From assembly GCA_030068075.1 (NCBI GenBank), contig CM057844.1:4650001-4714000 (forward strand): a DNA stretch of 64,000 nt. The letters are read 5' to 3'. A program made the translations under genes and the position numbers. The notes under the pieces were generated by a model. That model was not told the DNA's origin, made no database searches, and saw only the letters and a program-made list of their open reading frames with translations. This document shows positions 44,144 to 54,741 of the stretch, one piece after another; the stretch's first letter is position 1, and each line of letters opens with the position of its first letter. The DNA comes from Paguma larvata. Lineage: Eukaryota > Chordata > Mammalia > Carnivora > Viverridae.

Positions 44144-45664
44144 GAAAAATATGCACTGATCCCATTCTTACCTCTGATGAATTTAAACTTTCAAGTTCCA
44201 CTGAGGGCTCTGGAAGTGCAGAATGAAAGGAAGTAGTACAGTTGAGTTTACCATTTCAGAAGGGATTGGACCTGGGATGGAGATTGGATGCAAATCGGAG
44301 AGCACTATTTTAGAAAAAGCCTCAGGTTGCGAGAGTCTTTGTTCTGGCTTGTCTCACATGGGAACGATAGCGCTATGAGCTGAACGCCTTAGGTAATTGA
44401 TCCTACTCACAAATTACAGATGCAATAATTTTAAGGTTGGTCAGTCAACTAATCAAGCCTGGGAAATGGTACCAAACTTAGTAAAAAGAGGAGCTTTCAT
44501 AAGAATGTTTAAAAAGCATAGAGAAGGACAACGAATTCTCAGCTGCATTCCTCCAAGGTGTCATGAGTGTATCAGACATCAGGGCCGGGTGAGGCCAAAC
44601 CCGGGAGGAAGGGGAGAGTAGGGGCATCAACAATAGCAAAGCCCGGGGCCAGTTCCAAATCAAGTCAGGCAGATCAGATAGTACATAAAGGAGGATAGGA
44701 AAGCAGAAGACCCTTTCTATTGTCCACATGCTCAGGCTGCATTATTCAAAGGCGGATTCTTAAATATGTATCAGCATTCCAGTAAACAGGGTAAGCTTGC
44801 TAATAACAGTGCAATTCAGCAATCGCTACTCCAAATGAATACATTCAAAATGTCATTATCGTAATCAGATTAACTGCTGTCCTTCATGTTATGTTTTGAA
44901 TAATCATCAAAATTATTCTTAGTGAATTTGGCAAAACACATTGTCTAGAAATTCACAGAAGAAATAGTGGTGCACTAGTATTTTTTCCTCTTTAAATAAG
45001 TTCCCTAAGTACTTTTAAATGCATTGATTTTTCCCCCCACATAGACGACTTCATATGGCAAGACTGTGTTCAGTTTCATGATTTCTACTGCCAGGATGTA
45101 ATTTTTATGCTGGATTTTATTATTCATTACAGCAGTTCATGCTTTCTATGAGAACAATTGCTATAATAGGTTAAAAGTCATTATTTTCAAAACTACCCTC
45201 AGAGATTAGCTGCTACATCACCTTCTGGACACTTGCACTTGAATATCTGAAACATAGCTCATAATTGTATTATTCACTAGGCTGATTCTTCTTGCTAAGA
45301 ATGCCTCTAAATGCTTTTTCAATAGCCAGAGATCCAATCCTGTGAAGCAAACTGTCTCTACCCATTTTGGCATTGGGCAACAGCTGGGATCTTTTGTAAG
45401 TAAACTGAGATCTGGTGATGAGTTTATTTTCTATTGTAGTTGTATTCATGATGTGAAGGCCATTAAAATTCAGACTTGTATTATTTGAAATTCAACATTT
45501 TCTTTAACTCATGGAATTTAAGAGAGACAAGTACCATTGTGATCATTCTTTTAAAATATTAAATAATTAATTAAATTATTTAATTTAAAAGAAATTAAAA
45601 TATTCTTTTATGCTAGAGAATATTTAGGATATTAATATTTAATAAACATATATTGAAGGAAGCT

Positions 45665-45735
45665 TCAACAAACATCTAATGAACACCTACTCTCTTCCAA
45701 AGGCAGGCACTTGCACACACACTAATAATCAGTCT
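45665..45735 (-). mobile_element. Possible L2 end scrap (antisense)
   Basis: The run 'atctaatgaacacctactct' followed by 'aggcaggcact' resembles the antisense L2 terminus. It is too short for certainty. Confidence 0.35.
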
Positions 45736-47274
45736 GAGATGGGGACCAGAAGGTCTAATGTGACTTTTATTTATTTTGCTTTGTTCCTGTTTTTGTAATC
45801 ACTTGATTCTTTTTACCATGCTTTTCTATCTTGAAAATATCTAAAGTCATTGTATTCTGTCCATATACAGGGACAACAGAAGGAAATAGTTGGAAACTCA
45901 GCCAATGGTGGTTGTCCAAAAGTAGCAATAGGAACAAATCACACAGACCTGCCCAAATAGTCTATTTCCTTCTGCAAAATTTGCCCCTGTCCCGCATGCA
46001 TTTTCTGTTCTTCAACTTCAACAATGGCATTTTTTTGTAACTGGCTTTCTTAGGTACTTTGTGTCTCTTGGTCACACTTATTCCCAATAGGGATCCTTGC
46101 CATCTCATATGTATTGAAATGCAATAGCATAGTCTTCTTTTTCAAGAGAAGTTAATGGGGATCTAGAGCCAAGGTCATTACCAAATAGGCAAAGCAAAAT
46201 GGAGGAAATACAATTTGGTCCCAGGAGTGAGTTTAGAAATGTGCAGAGGTTCTTTTATGAGAAGACTCATCCAATATCTTACTTCTCAACTTATGGTACC
46301 ATAACAAAGATCCTTCGACTCTAGTTTTTGAAACCATGAAGATTTCTTTGGATTAACTAACCATTCCTCCAGATTTGCTAGGATGAAAGAGTTATAGGTG
46401 GGAAAGAAACCTTCAGTTCATCCATGTGGGCAAGTGACACATGGTTCAGTAGAGGCAGAACTCAATCCAAAGCATGGATGTCCTTCAATGCTGTTCTATG
46501 TTCCTTCCTTCATCCCAGTATTGCCTGTGATTTTGTACTACATTGCCTCCCCCTAGTCTCTTTCTCTTGAAGTCTGTAAAATGTGCCCTCATCAAAGCAT
46601 AATTAATCCAACATCTCATTCCACTTGGGTTTCCTAAGTGGTTGTGCACATGACCCTGTGGGCTCAAGCTCTCAGCTGCCACAACTATGAGACCACACTG
46701 GCCACACTTGGTGCCACTTTGGCAATTTCCCAAATGAAGGGGGACATTTCTCCTCCCTCTTCTTCTTTCCCTGCCAAGCCAATTGAATTTTTTTGCATCT
46801 TTTCTTAAAAGGAGGCAAGAAACAGTATACCCAGATTTCCTGAAATTCATGCTTTGCTTTCACAGGTTTGTCCAGTCAGGTGAATTCTCATAGCTGCCAA
46901 CAGCAGTTTTTCAGAAAAATTGACCTCCAATGATATTTGTAATTCCCTCTACTTTTCAAGGCAACCATTTCTTGCTCCTAAGTAGAAGCTTACCACTTTC
47001 TCCAAAGCCTCAAGTTTTCCTCTCAACCCTGTGGGTAGTTTATTGATTCTTCCAGACTCTAAAGCCAGGCTCCTTCCATCCAGTCCTCTTTCCATGACCT
47101 TAGACCAAAGATGATGCATTGAACTGAAATCTCAACTTTATCAAACCACGATGCTCAGCTGAATCTATACTACCTCCAATACATATTGCTTAAAGTCATA
47201 TTCTGCATGTGGGCTAAACTAGCATATATGTGTCCATAAAAATCAAAGGGTCTTTGAATAAGGTATTCTTATAT

Positions 47275-47415
47275 TCAGTGGGAATTTATTGACCATAAAT
47301 TACATGAAGCTCTAAGTCATGAGCTTGGGCTAAAGCACAAAGCGCCTTGATCCCTGACCTCACAGAGCTCATAGTTCAGAAGAAAAGTGCATGTAAACCT
47401 CTAGAATCCCATGGA
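47275..47415 (-). mobile_element. L2 end (antisense)
   Basis: The phrases 'gggaatttattgaccataaa' and 'gatccctgacctcacagagc' with 'tcatagttcagaag' follow the antisense L2 3' end. Confidence 0.5.
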
Positions 47416-47999
47416 GTGCAAACTATCTACTCAATAAATAACTGATATTAAAAATATTTCTTTGGTCAAAAGGTGAAGTCCTTTGAATTCAACAGAAGCC
47501 ACTTACAGATTGACTTTCCTGGAGTGTGTTTATTCCTTTGGAAAAAATAACGGAATTAGCAAGGAATCCTTTTTGTTGCTTTGTATTGAATTTGAAGACT
47601 ACTTATGGGGAAATTCAAATGATAAGGTGAAAAACAAGAGGATAAGGACAAAAACTAAGAGAACAAGGTGGGCTTAACATGTATAGGAAAACAAATACAG
47701 ACTTAGCATTTGTGTGCAACTAATTATTGGGAGATCATGAGGTTAGGCAGAACAAACTACAGATGTCACTATGTATATTTTACCCCTGGAGCTCAGTGTG
47801 TAAGTTTTGCTGAACATCCATTTGGAGCATGGCCCTGAATATGCTGGTAGCTTGCACAACCCATGTGGCCCTGAAGTCAATTTGTAATAAATGGCATCAT
47901 ATCACCTCTGTAAGGCCATCCAGAATTTAAAAAGATCCCAGCATGATTCCTCTTGCAAGGTAAGAAAATCCTTTTTGAAAGCCAATCTTCAGCCCCTAT

Positions 48000-48420
48000 C
48001 ATTAAGAGAAGCTCTCTGTTAGAACGAACACCCCCCAAATTTCAGCAGTTTTGACACAATGGAAGTTTTTCTCACTCACATCATGCTTCGTTAGAGGCAG
48101 ATTTCCATATGATGATTCTGAGACTAGTCCCAGTCCAGCTTGTGGTTTCACCATCCCTGGGAACCTGAAGTTCTCTCTCAACACTGCTGCTGGTAGGCAG
48201 AGGAGGGAGAGAGTGTGACAGATCCAGTTGGAGGTTTCTGTGGACTAGACCCAAAAAGGCATATATCGCATCTACCATTTTTCATTGGCCAGAAGTCATA
48301 GCCAAACTGAACTCAAGGAAGGCTGAGAAACGTGGTCTAGCTACTTGCCAGAGGAAAGGGAAATCGAGTCAGTGAAAAACTCACCAGTGTCTGCCAAACA
48401 TCTTGAATATCTCTGCTGTG
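48000..48420 (-). mobile_element. MLT1-like LTR fragment (antisense)
   Basis: The phrases 'ttctcactcacatcatgct', 'cattggccagaagtcatagc' and 'cgtggtctagctacttgcc' echo antisense MaLR-type LTRs. It is diverged and the borders are approximate. Confidence 0.45.
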
Positions 48421-48529
48421 GCTTTCCTAAGAGAAAAAAATGCATCTGCATATTAAAATTGTAATAGGACAAATTCATTTATGAAGTATGTGCTATTGGA
48501 AATTAATCTTTAAAGGTCTTCATGGATTT

Positions 48530-49743
48530 TTTAAAATTTAAATTCAAGTTAGTTAGAATATAGTGTAGTGCTGGTTTCAGGAGTAGATCCCAGTGATTCA
48601 CCACTTACATACAACACCCAGTGCTCATCCCAACAAGTGCCCTCCTTAATGCCCATCACCCCTTTAGCCCATCCCCCCACCAACCTCCCCTCCAGCAACC
48701 CTCAGTTTGTTCTCCATAGTTAAGAGTCTCCTATGATTTGGCTCTCTGTTTTTTATCTTATTTTATTTTTCCTTCCCTTCCGCTGTATTCATCTGTTTTG
48801 TTTCTTAGATTCCACATATGAGTGAAAATATATGGTATTTGTCTTTCTCTGACTTATTTAGCTTAGCATGATATGCTAGTTCCAGCTATGTCTTCGCAAA
48901 TAGCAAGATTTCATTTTTTTGATGGTTGAGTAATATTCCAGTGTGTGTGTGTGTGTGTGTGTATGTGTGTGTGTGTGTGTGTGCATACATGCATGTGTAT
49001 CACATTTTCTTTACCCATTCACCAGTTGATGGACATAATTTGGCTACTGTCCATATGGCTGCTATAAACATTGAGTGCATGTGTCCCTTTGAATCAGTAT
49101 TTTTGTATCCTTCAGATAAATACCTAGTAGGGCAATTGCTGGGTCATAAGGTAGTTCTATTTTTAACTTTTTAGGGAATCACCATACTGTTTTCCAGAGT
49201 GGCTGCACCAGTTTGCATTCCCACCAACAGTGCAAAAGTATTTCACTTTCTCCAAATCCTTGCCAACATCTGTTGTTTCCTGAGTTGTTAATTTTAGCCA
49301 TTCTGACAGGTGTGAGGTGGTTTCTCATTGTGGTTTTGATTATTATTTCCCTGATAATGAGTGATATTAAACATTTTTTCATATGCCTGTCAGCCATTTG
49401 TATGTCTTCTTTGGAGAAATGTCTGTTCATGTTTTTTGCCCATTTCTTAACTGGATTATTTAGTTTTTGGGTATTGAGTTTGATATGTTCTATAAAGTTT
49501 GATAAAGTTTGATAAGTTCTGTATAGGTTTTGGATACTAGCCCTTTATCTGATATGTCATTTGCAAATATCTTCTTCCATTCATTGGTTGGTTGCCTTTT
49601 AGTTTTGTTGATTGTTTCCTCCACTGTGTAGAAGCTTTTTTATCTTCATAAAGTCTCAACAGTTCATTTTTGCTTTTGTTTCTTCGCCTCCAGAGATGTA
49701 TCTAGTAAGAAGTTGCTACAGCCGAGGTCAAAGAGGTTGCTGC
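48530..49743 (-). mobile_element. Rearranged L1, main arm (antisense)
   Basis: This is the 3' 1.2 kb of a carnivore L1, from 'aaatttaaattcaagttagt' through 3'UTR to ORF2. A minus-strand frame at 49179-49430 keeps [19 protein letters not shown] of ORF2. A GT microsatellite lies inside. It stops in 'caaagaggttgctgc' and jumps to another L1 position. Confidence 0.93.
48940..48986 (+). repeat. (GT)n microsatellite in L1
   Basis: About 20 GT units with one AT step. They occupy the same L1 position that holds (CA)n at 7405 and (TATATC)n at 19742, so this spot is repeatedly unstable. Confidence 0.93.
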
Positions 49744-49875
49744 ATACAACAGCCAGTGCTCATCATAGCAAGGGTCTTCCTTAATGTCCTTCACCCTTTA
49801 ACCCATCCCCCCCACCCAACACCCCTCCAGCAACCCTCAGTTTGTTCTCTGTATTTTAGAGTCTCTTATGGTTTG
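49744..49875 (-). mobile_element. Rearranged L1, duplicated 3'UTR arm (antisense)
   Basis: It restarts at 'atacaacagccagtgctcat', which is 3'UTR already present at 48610, and runs to 'cttatggtttg'. This second 3'UTR copy lacks a poly(T) start. It is joined directly to the ORF2 arm on one side and to an inverted arm on the other. Confidence 0.9.
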
Positions 49876-49934
49876 AAACAGATGATCATAGGAGAATGGA
49901 AGAAAAAATAAAATAAGATAAAAACAGAGAGGGA
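49876..49934 (+). mobile_element. Rearranged L1, inverted arm (sense)
   Basis: The phrases 'acagatgatcataggagaat' and 'gataaaaacagagagggagg' are sense-strand L1. They end exactly before the point (caaaccata in sense) where the neighbouring antisense arm begins. Compare 7605-7660 for the uninterrupted order. Confidence 0.88.
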
Positions 49935-49949
49935 GGTCTTCATGAATTT

Positions 49950-50261
49950 GATCTCCAAACCAGTAAACCAACTAAGAAAAACAAAAGTTGGGGAATTATT
50001 TTGACCAAATAACTTTGGCATCACTTAGACGACACCCCAAGACCATTATCAAGTGCTGCTGCTACTGAACTTTGATTCATGAAACAACTTCTTTAGGAAA
50101 GATCTTAACTAATCAATTATCAAACAAACAGCTCTTTATAAGCAGGGCTAAAGAAAGTACTGATTGGAATCATCTCCAAGATGGGTTTTTAAGTGAGGTG
50201 GGGGGAAGAAGGTAGGAAAGCTACAAAATAGTAAACACAGTACATTACTTACATTAGTCTT
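49950..50261. other. Unassigned sequence
   Basis: Nothing is recognised between the L1 and the next LTR. Confidence 0.4.
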
Positions 50262-50720
50262 TTATTACTGTGTAATAAATTACCACAAAGGTAGCAGCTT
50301 AAAACAACATAATTTTGGTATTTCAGTTTCCAGGGGCCAGGAGAGTATGAGCTGGCTGGGTCCTCTGTTCAGGGTCTCCTGATACCAGATTGAAATCAAT
50401 GCATCAACCAGGACTCCAGATCCCATCTTAAGCTCGGGCTCCTCTTCCAAGCTCACTGGTTGCTGGTAGAATCTGGTTATTGCTGATACAGAGTCAGGAG
50501 TTGCTCTCAGCTCCTATGGACCACTCTTAGTCCCAGCGGTGTGCTTTGCCCACACATGGCAGTCACTGTTTTGAGGCCAGCGGGAGCACCTCCCTCCGCT
50601 CCACTATGGCGGAGTCCTAGGTAAGGAGACTTACCTAATCATGGGAGTGACATCTGTCATCTTCATCATCGGCCACATTCAAGGAGCGGATTACCCAGGG
50701 GCCTCCTACGTGACTGATTT
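50262..50720 (-). mobile_element. MLT1-like LTR (antisense)
   Basis: It begins 'attagtcttttattactgtg' and 'aataaattaccacaaagg' with 'agcttaaaacaacataat', and ends 'catcggccacattcaaggag' near 'ggattacccaggggcc'. This is a well-preserved antisense MaLR layout. Confidence 0.75.
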
Positions 50721-51263
50721 TTAAAAAAAAAAAAACAGGAGAAACATATACTGAATATACATAAAATATATCTACAGGAGTCCAGGAGAAATTAAAACCA
50801 GGCTTGTCTTGGAAAGCAGAACTGGAAACCTGGAAACAGAGGAGGGGAATGTCTCTTCTGTTTTTATTATTCCTGTTTGAATTATTGTATCATTTTCATG
50901 TATTGCTTGTTCACAGGAAGTAACCAAATAGAATAAGATTAGCTGGTTCAGGGCTTCACTAGAGAAGGAGAACTGTCCTCTCAGGAGCCCACAGTGTGGC
51001 ATCGATCCGTCCCAGAGAAGAGGTTACAGGAGGGTGGGCACATGGCCTCTCCCAGTGGGCTCTTGCCTGAGCCTGTAAACACCAGCTCTGAATGATGTGG
51101 AAGGAAGACTTGCAACAGTCAAGGGTTTCTCTCTGGAAAATCCCCTCCAAGTGCTTAAAGCTGGAGCCTTAAATACAAACCAAAGTAGTAAAATAAGGCA
51201 ACAACTTCTTATGTGCCCACATCCTTCAGCTCACCAAAGCTAGCTGAAAGATATCTTAGATGA
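50721..51263. other. Unassigned sequence
   Basis: An A-run lies at about 50722-50735. The minus-strand frames at 50772-51150 have no motif. No gene is called. Confidence 0.35.
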
Positions 51264-51280
51264 GCAGGTGTCTCATTTTA

Positions 51281-51479
51281 ACAGACCTTTAACATTTTTA
51301 ATGTTTATTTATTTTTGAATGAGAGATCAGTTGGGGCAGGGGCAGAAAGGGAGACAGAGGATCCAAAGCAGCCTCTGGCTGACAGTAGAGCTCAACGTGG
51401 GGCTTGAACTTGCAAACTGTGAGATCATGACCTGAGCCAAAGTCGTATGCTCAACCAACTGAGCCAAGCAGGTGCCCCA
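51281..51479 (-). mobile_element. CAN-SINE (antisense)
   Basis: It has a T-rich start, 'gtggggcttgaacttgcaaa', 'gatcatgacctgagccaaag' and 'gagccaagcaggtgcccc'. The duplication gcaggtgtctcatttta (51264-51280) versus gcagatttctcatttta (51480-51496) has two mismatches. Confidence 0.92.
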
Positions 51480-51513
51480 GCAGATTTCTCATTTTAAAAA
51501 GACTGTCTTCCTA

Positions 51514-51647
51514 GGGGTGCCTGGGTGGCTCAGTCCATTAAGAGTCTGACTCTTCATTTTGGCTCAGATTATGATCCTAGCATCATGGGATCAAGGCCGA
51601 CATTGGGCTCTGTGCTGAGTGTGCAGACTGCTTAAGATTCTCTTTTC

Positions 51648-51682
<35 letters not shown>

Positions 51683-51740
51683 CTTCTCCCCTGCTTGTAT
51701 TCTCTATATCTCTCTAAAATAAATAAAATGAAGAAAAAAG
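51514..51740 (+). mobile_element. CAN-SINE, older CT-rich form
   Basis: The head ggggtgcctgggtggctcag, a long CT repeat and a 'ctctctaaaataaataaaat' end are seen. The duplication agactgtcttccta occurs at 51500-51513 and 51741-51754. It is head-to-head with the antisense SINE 35 bp upstream. Confidence 0.93.
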
Positions 51741-51754
51741 AGACTGTCTTCCTA

Positions 51755-52239
51755 CATGCAAATCTTTCTGTCTTCATTTTTTTAGCATCTATTTTTTCAA
51801 ATTTTAAGTCCTTCCCATGTGAAATATTCAATCCAACTAAATCTGTATATAGGACATGTGCCCTGTTGACTACTGGAGGAATTTAGTTCTTACATCTGGC
51901 TTTCTAATGAGGATGCTGATGGTAAAGTGAGTGAGGGCACTGCCATGTAGAATAATGCTACATGGTAGTGCCTTTCTGTGGCTCCAAAATGGCCTTTGAA
52001 GGAGAAGTGCAGTTTGTCCTACTTTGTAACCCTAATCCTGCATTAGAAACAGGGATTTTCAATAACTCTATCCTAAAATGCCTATAAACCTTTTTGATTC
52101 AGTAAATTAGCATCCAGTTGAAGGATATTAATGTTACCGCCTCTCAGAGGCACTCATGGGGAGGGGTGCCATGCGTCTGAGGATAGTCAGGCAAGAAGCA
52201 TATATGAGTGTGCTGTGGGTTTCCATCAGAGATTATGGG
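51755..52239. other. Unassigned sequence
   Basis: No repeat or gene is recognised. It ends in the target site of the next SINE. Confidence 0.4.
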
Positions 52240-52470
52240 GAGGTGCCTGGGTGGCTCAGTTGTTTGAGCATACAACTCTTGATCTCAGCTCAGATCATGA
52301 TCTCGGGGTCAAGGGATCAAGCCCCATGTCAGGATCCCCGCTAAGCGTGGAGCTTGCTTGAGAGTCTCTCTCTCCCTCCCTCTCTCTCCCTCCCTCTCTC
52401 TCTCTCATTTTTCTCTTTCTCTGCCCATCTACCCTACTGTATCTCTCTAAAATAGAATTAAAAAAATAAA
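52240..52470 (+). mobile_element. CAN-SINE, older CT-rich form
   Basis: The phrases 'aggtgcctgggtggctcag', 'gggatcaagccccatgtcag', a (CT/CCCT)n block at 52361-52406 and a 'ctctctaaaatagaattaa' tail are present. The duplication agattatggg (52230-52239) recurs as agattatagg (52471-52480). Confidence 0.92.
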
Positions 52471-52480
52471 AGATTATAGG

Positions 52481-53020
52481 AGACAGGATCCAACCAGCAG
52501 AAATCTGCGCCTGCATCTGCTTTTCTCCCAGACGCTGATATGAGTGAGGGACAGAAATTGGCAGTGAACTAAGGAAACATCAGGAGAACGTGGGACAGTG
52601 AACCAAGGAGAGGAAGGGAGTTGGTAAAGGGGCATTCACAGGAAGGTTTCCACAGTGGACGGTGGGGGCTCCATCCCTCTGGGAGGCCCAGAGGACAGTG
52701 TACAAAACACAGAGTCCCCTGCCCAAGGGCATGGGAGCTGGCATTTCTTCACCAACACCTCTCCATTGTTGTTTGAAGGCTGCTTCCAGGGAAGAGGAAC
52801 TAATGTCCTAGTATTTCAGGCCTGCCTGACACTATGGGCCAGAACATTCTCCAGCCAAGAGACGCAGATGCCTGCAGATGGAAGGCATACGCTGGGTGTG
52901 TGAGTGGTGAGGAGCACCAAGGGAGTACAGTGGACCAGCAGCAGTGTGTACCGGCCTGCTGTGGCTACAAATTAAAAGCAAAAATTCTCAAACCTGACTG
53001 AAATTCAACCCCATGCTTTT
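52481..53020. other. Unassigned sequence
   Basis: This GC-richer spacer contains an 82-codon plus-strand frame (52655-52903) without a recognisable motif. Confidence 0.35.
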
Positions 53021-53030
53021 TGTTTGTTTG

Positions 53031-53227
53031 CTTTGATTTATTGGTTTATTGATTTAGAGAGTGAGTGGGGGAGGAGCATAGAGAGAGGGAGAGAGAGAAT
53101 CCCAAGCAGGCTCTGCACTGTCAGTGTGTGGAGCCAATGTGGGGCTTGAACTCATGAACCTCCAGATCATAACCTGAGCATAAATCAAGAGTCAGATGCT
53201 TAACCGACCAAGTCGCCCAGGCACCCC
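53031..53227 (-). mobile_element. CAN-SINE (antisense)
   Basis: It has a GA block, 'ggggcttgaactcatgaacc', 'aaatcaagagtcagatgc' and 'gtcgcccaggcacccc'. A tgtttgtttg duplication flanks it at 53021-53030 and 53228-53237. Confidence 0.9.
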
Positions 53228-53266
53228 TGTTTGTTTGTTTTTAAATTAATAGATTTCATTTTTTTA

Positions 53267-53520
53267 AGTTTTATTTATTTATTTATTTTGAAACACACAC
53301 AGAAAGAGAGATAGAGAGAGGGAGGGTGTGAGCAGGGGATGGGTGGGTGAGGGGGAAGAGAGAGAGCAAGAGAGAGAGAGAGAGAGAGAGACTCCCAAGA
53401 AGGCTCTGTGCTGCCAACGCAGAGCCCATTGTGAGGCTTGAACCCATAAACCATGAGATCATGACCTGAGCTGATGTCAAGAGTCAAACACTTAACTGAC
53501 TGAGCCACCTAAGTTCCCCT
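53267..53520 (-). mobile_element. CAN-SINE (antisense)
   Basis: It has a (TTTA) tail, a (GA)n block at 53361-53391, 'aggcttgaacccataaacca' and 'gagccacctaagttcccc'. The duplication atagatttcattttttt (53249-53265) recurs as atagacttcatttttt at 53521-53536. It is in tandem orientation with the SINE 40 bp upstream. Confidence 0.92.
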
Positions 53521-53536
53521 ATAGACTTCATTTTTT

Positions 53537-53850
53537 AAGAAAAGTTTTACAGAAGGGTTCATAGAACTTTTACAGAACCTTTATAGCAAGTTTATAGAAA
53601 AGTTGACGAGAAAGTACAGAGTTCCCAGTAGCTCCTCCCCACAGTTTCCCCTATTATTTTTATTATTAGTGTGATTTATTTGTTACAATTGGTGATCCTA
53701 TATTGAGGTACTATTAACTAAAGTCCACAGTTTACATTAAGGTTCACTCTTTGTTTTCTATATTCTGTTGGTTTTGACAAATGTATGATGGCATATGTCC
53801 GTCATTACTATATCATACAGAACTCCCAAAGCTTTAAAAAAAATTGGTAG
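53537..53850. mobile_element. Probable ancient L1M fragment
   Basis: The phrases 'agaaaagttgacgagaaagt', 'tttgttacaattggtgatcc', 'aaagtccacagtttacatta' and 'acaaatgtatgatggcatat' resemble a common ancient L1 segment. The strand is not resolved. Confidence 0.5.
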
Positions 53851-54033
53851 TTTTAGTTATTCTTGCAGGAAGACCCTCCCCCACGCAAATCTGAAAGACA
53901 TACAAATGCAATTTTGATTTGTTAAAGAAGAATCATTTCTCCCAAAGCAATTATTTTGGTTGAAGATGAAACTACCCTTAATTCTTCCAGAATTTCCAGG
54001 AGGTGTCTTCTTCGCACCTTTCCAAAAAAGGGT

Positions 54034-54452
54034 CTGTTATTGATTGATTTGTGTCCTCATCCCAAATTTCTATGTTGAACCTATAACTCCCATTGTGACT
54101 CTATTTGAGGTGGGGCCTTTAGGAAGATAACTGAGGTTCAATTAGGTCATAAACCTAATTAGGGTAGGGCCCTGATATGATAGGACTGGTGTCTCTATGA
54201 GAAAAGGAGAGGACACTAAAGATCTCTGTCTCTCTCTCCTTATACTGACAAAGGAAAGGCCGTGTGAGGACACAGCAGAGAGGTGGCTGCCTATAGGCCA
54301 AGGAGAGGGTCCTCACCAGAAATAAAGCCTACTGACATCTTGATCTTGGGCCTCCAGCCTCCAGAACTGTGAGAAAATTAATTTCTGCTGTTGAAGCCAC
54401 CCAAGTGGGTGGTATTGTGTTATAGCACAGTAGCTCAGGCTGGCTAAACCAG
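54034..54452 (+). mobile_element. MLT1A-type MaLR LTR (sense)
   Basis: The phrases 'tttgaggtggggcctttagg', 'cggtgtgaggacacagcaga' (near), 'gggtcctcaccagaaataaa' and 'cttgatcttgggcctccag' with 'ccagaactgtgagaaaatta' are diagnostic MLT1 phrases in order, ending 'gtgttatagcacag'. This is the best-preserved LTR in the window and appears solo. Confidence 0.88.
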
Positions 54453-54498
54453 GGTCCCCTTGAAAAAAAAAAACTCCTAGCAAAAACATTATTTTCTT

Positions 54499-54622
54499 GG
54501 GGTTCCTGGATGTCTCAGTCGGTTAAGTGTCCGACTCTTGACTTCTGCTCAGGTCAGGATCTCATGGTTCCTGAGATTGAGCCTTGCGTCAGGCTCTGTG
54601 TTGACAGCATGGAGGCTGCTTG

Positions 54623-54671
<49 letters not shown>

Positions 54672-54724
54672 GCCCCTCCCTTGCTCTCTCTCTCTTTCTC
54701 TCAAAATAAATAAACAGTAAGGAA
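54499..54724 (+). mobile_element. CAN-SINE with (CT)n expansion
   Basis: The head 'ggggttcctggatgtctcag', a pure (TC)n run at 54629-54667 and a ctcaaaataaataaacag tail are present. The duplication aaaaacattattttctt (54482-54498) recurs as aaaaacattctgttctt (54725-54741). Confidence 0.93.
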
Positions 54725-54741
54725 AAAAACATTCTGTTCTT

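Larger units (their letters stand above)
44153..47999. other. Repeat-poor 3.8-kb stretch
   Basis: This is the longest stretch with few transposons. Contained scraps are L2-like pieces near 45665 and 47275. The 44750-45500 part is AT-rich, complex sequence. A 121-codon minus-strand frame (46485-46850) has no recognisable motif. No exon structure is supported. Confidence 0.35.

Noticed and set aside
45558..45584. Inverted repeat attaaataatt / aattatttaat as a terminator or origin
   Set aside because: It is pure AT sequence in an AT-rich region, and short palindromes of this kind are expected by chance.
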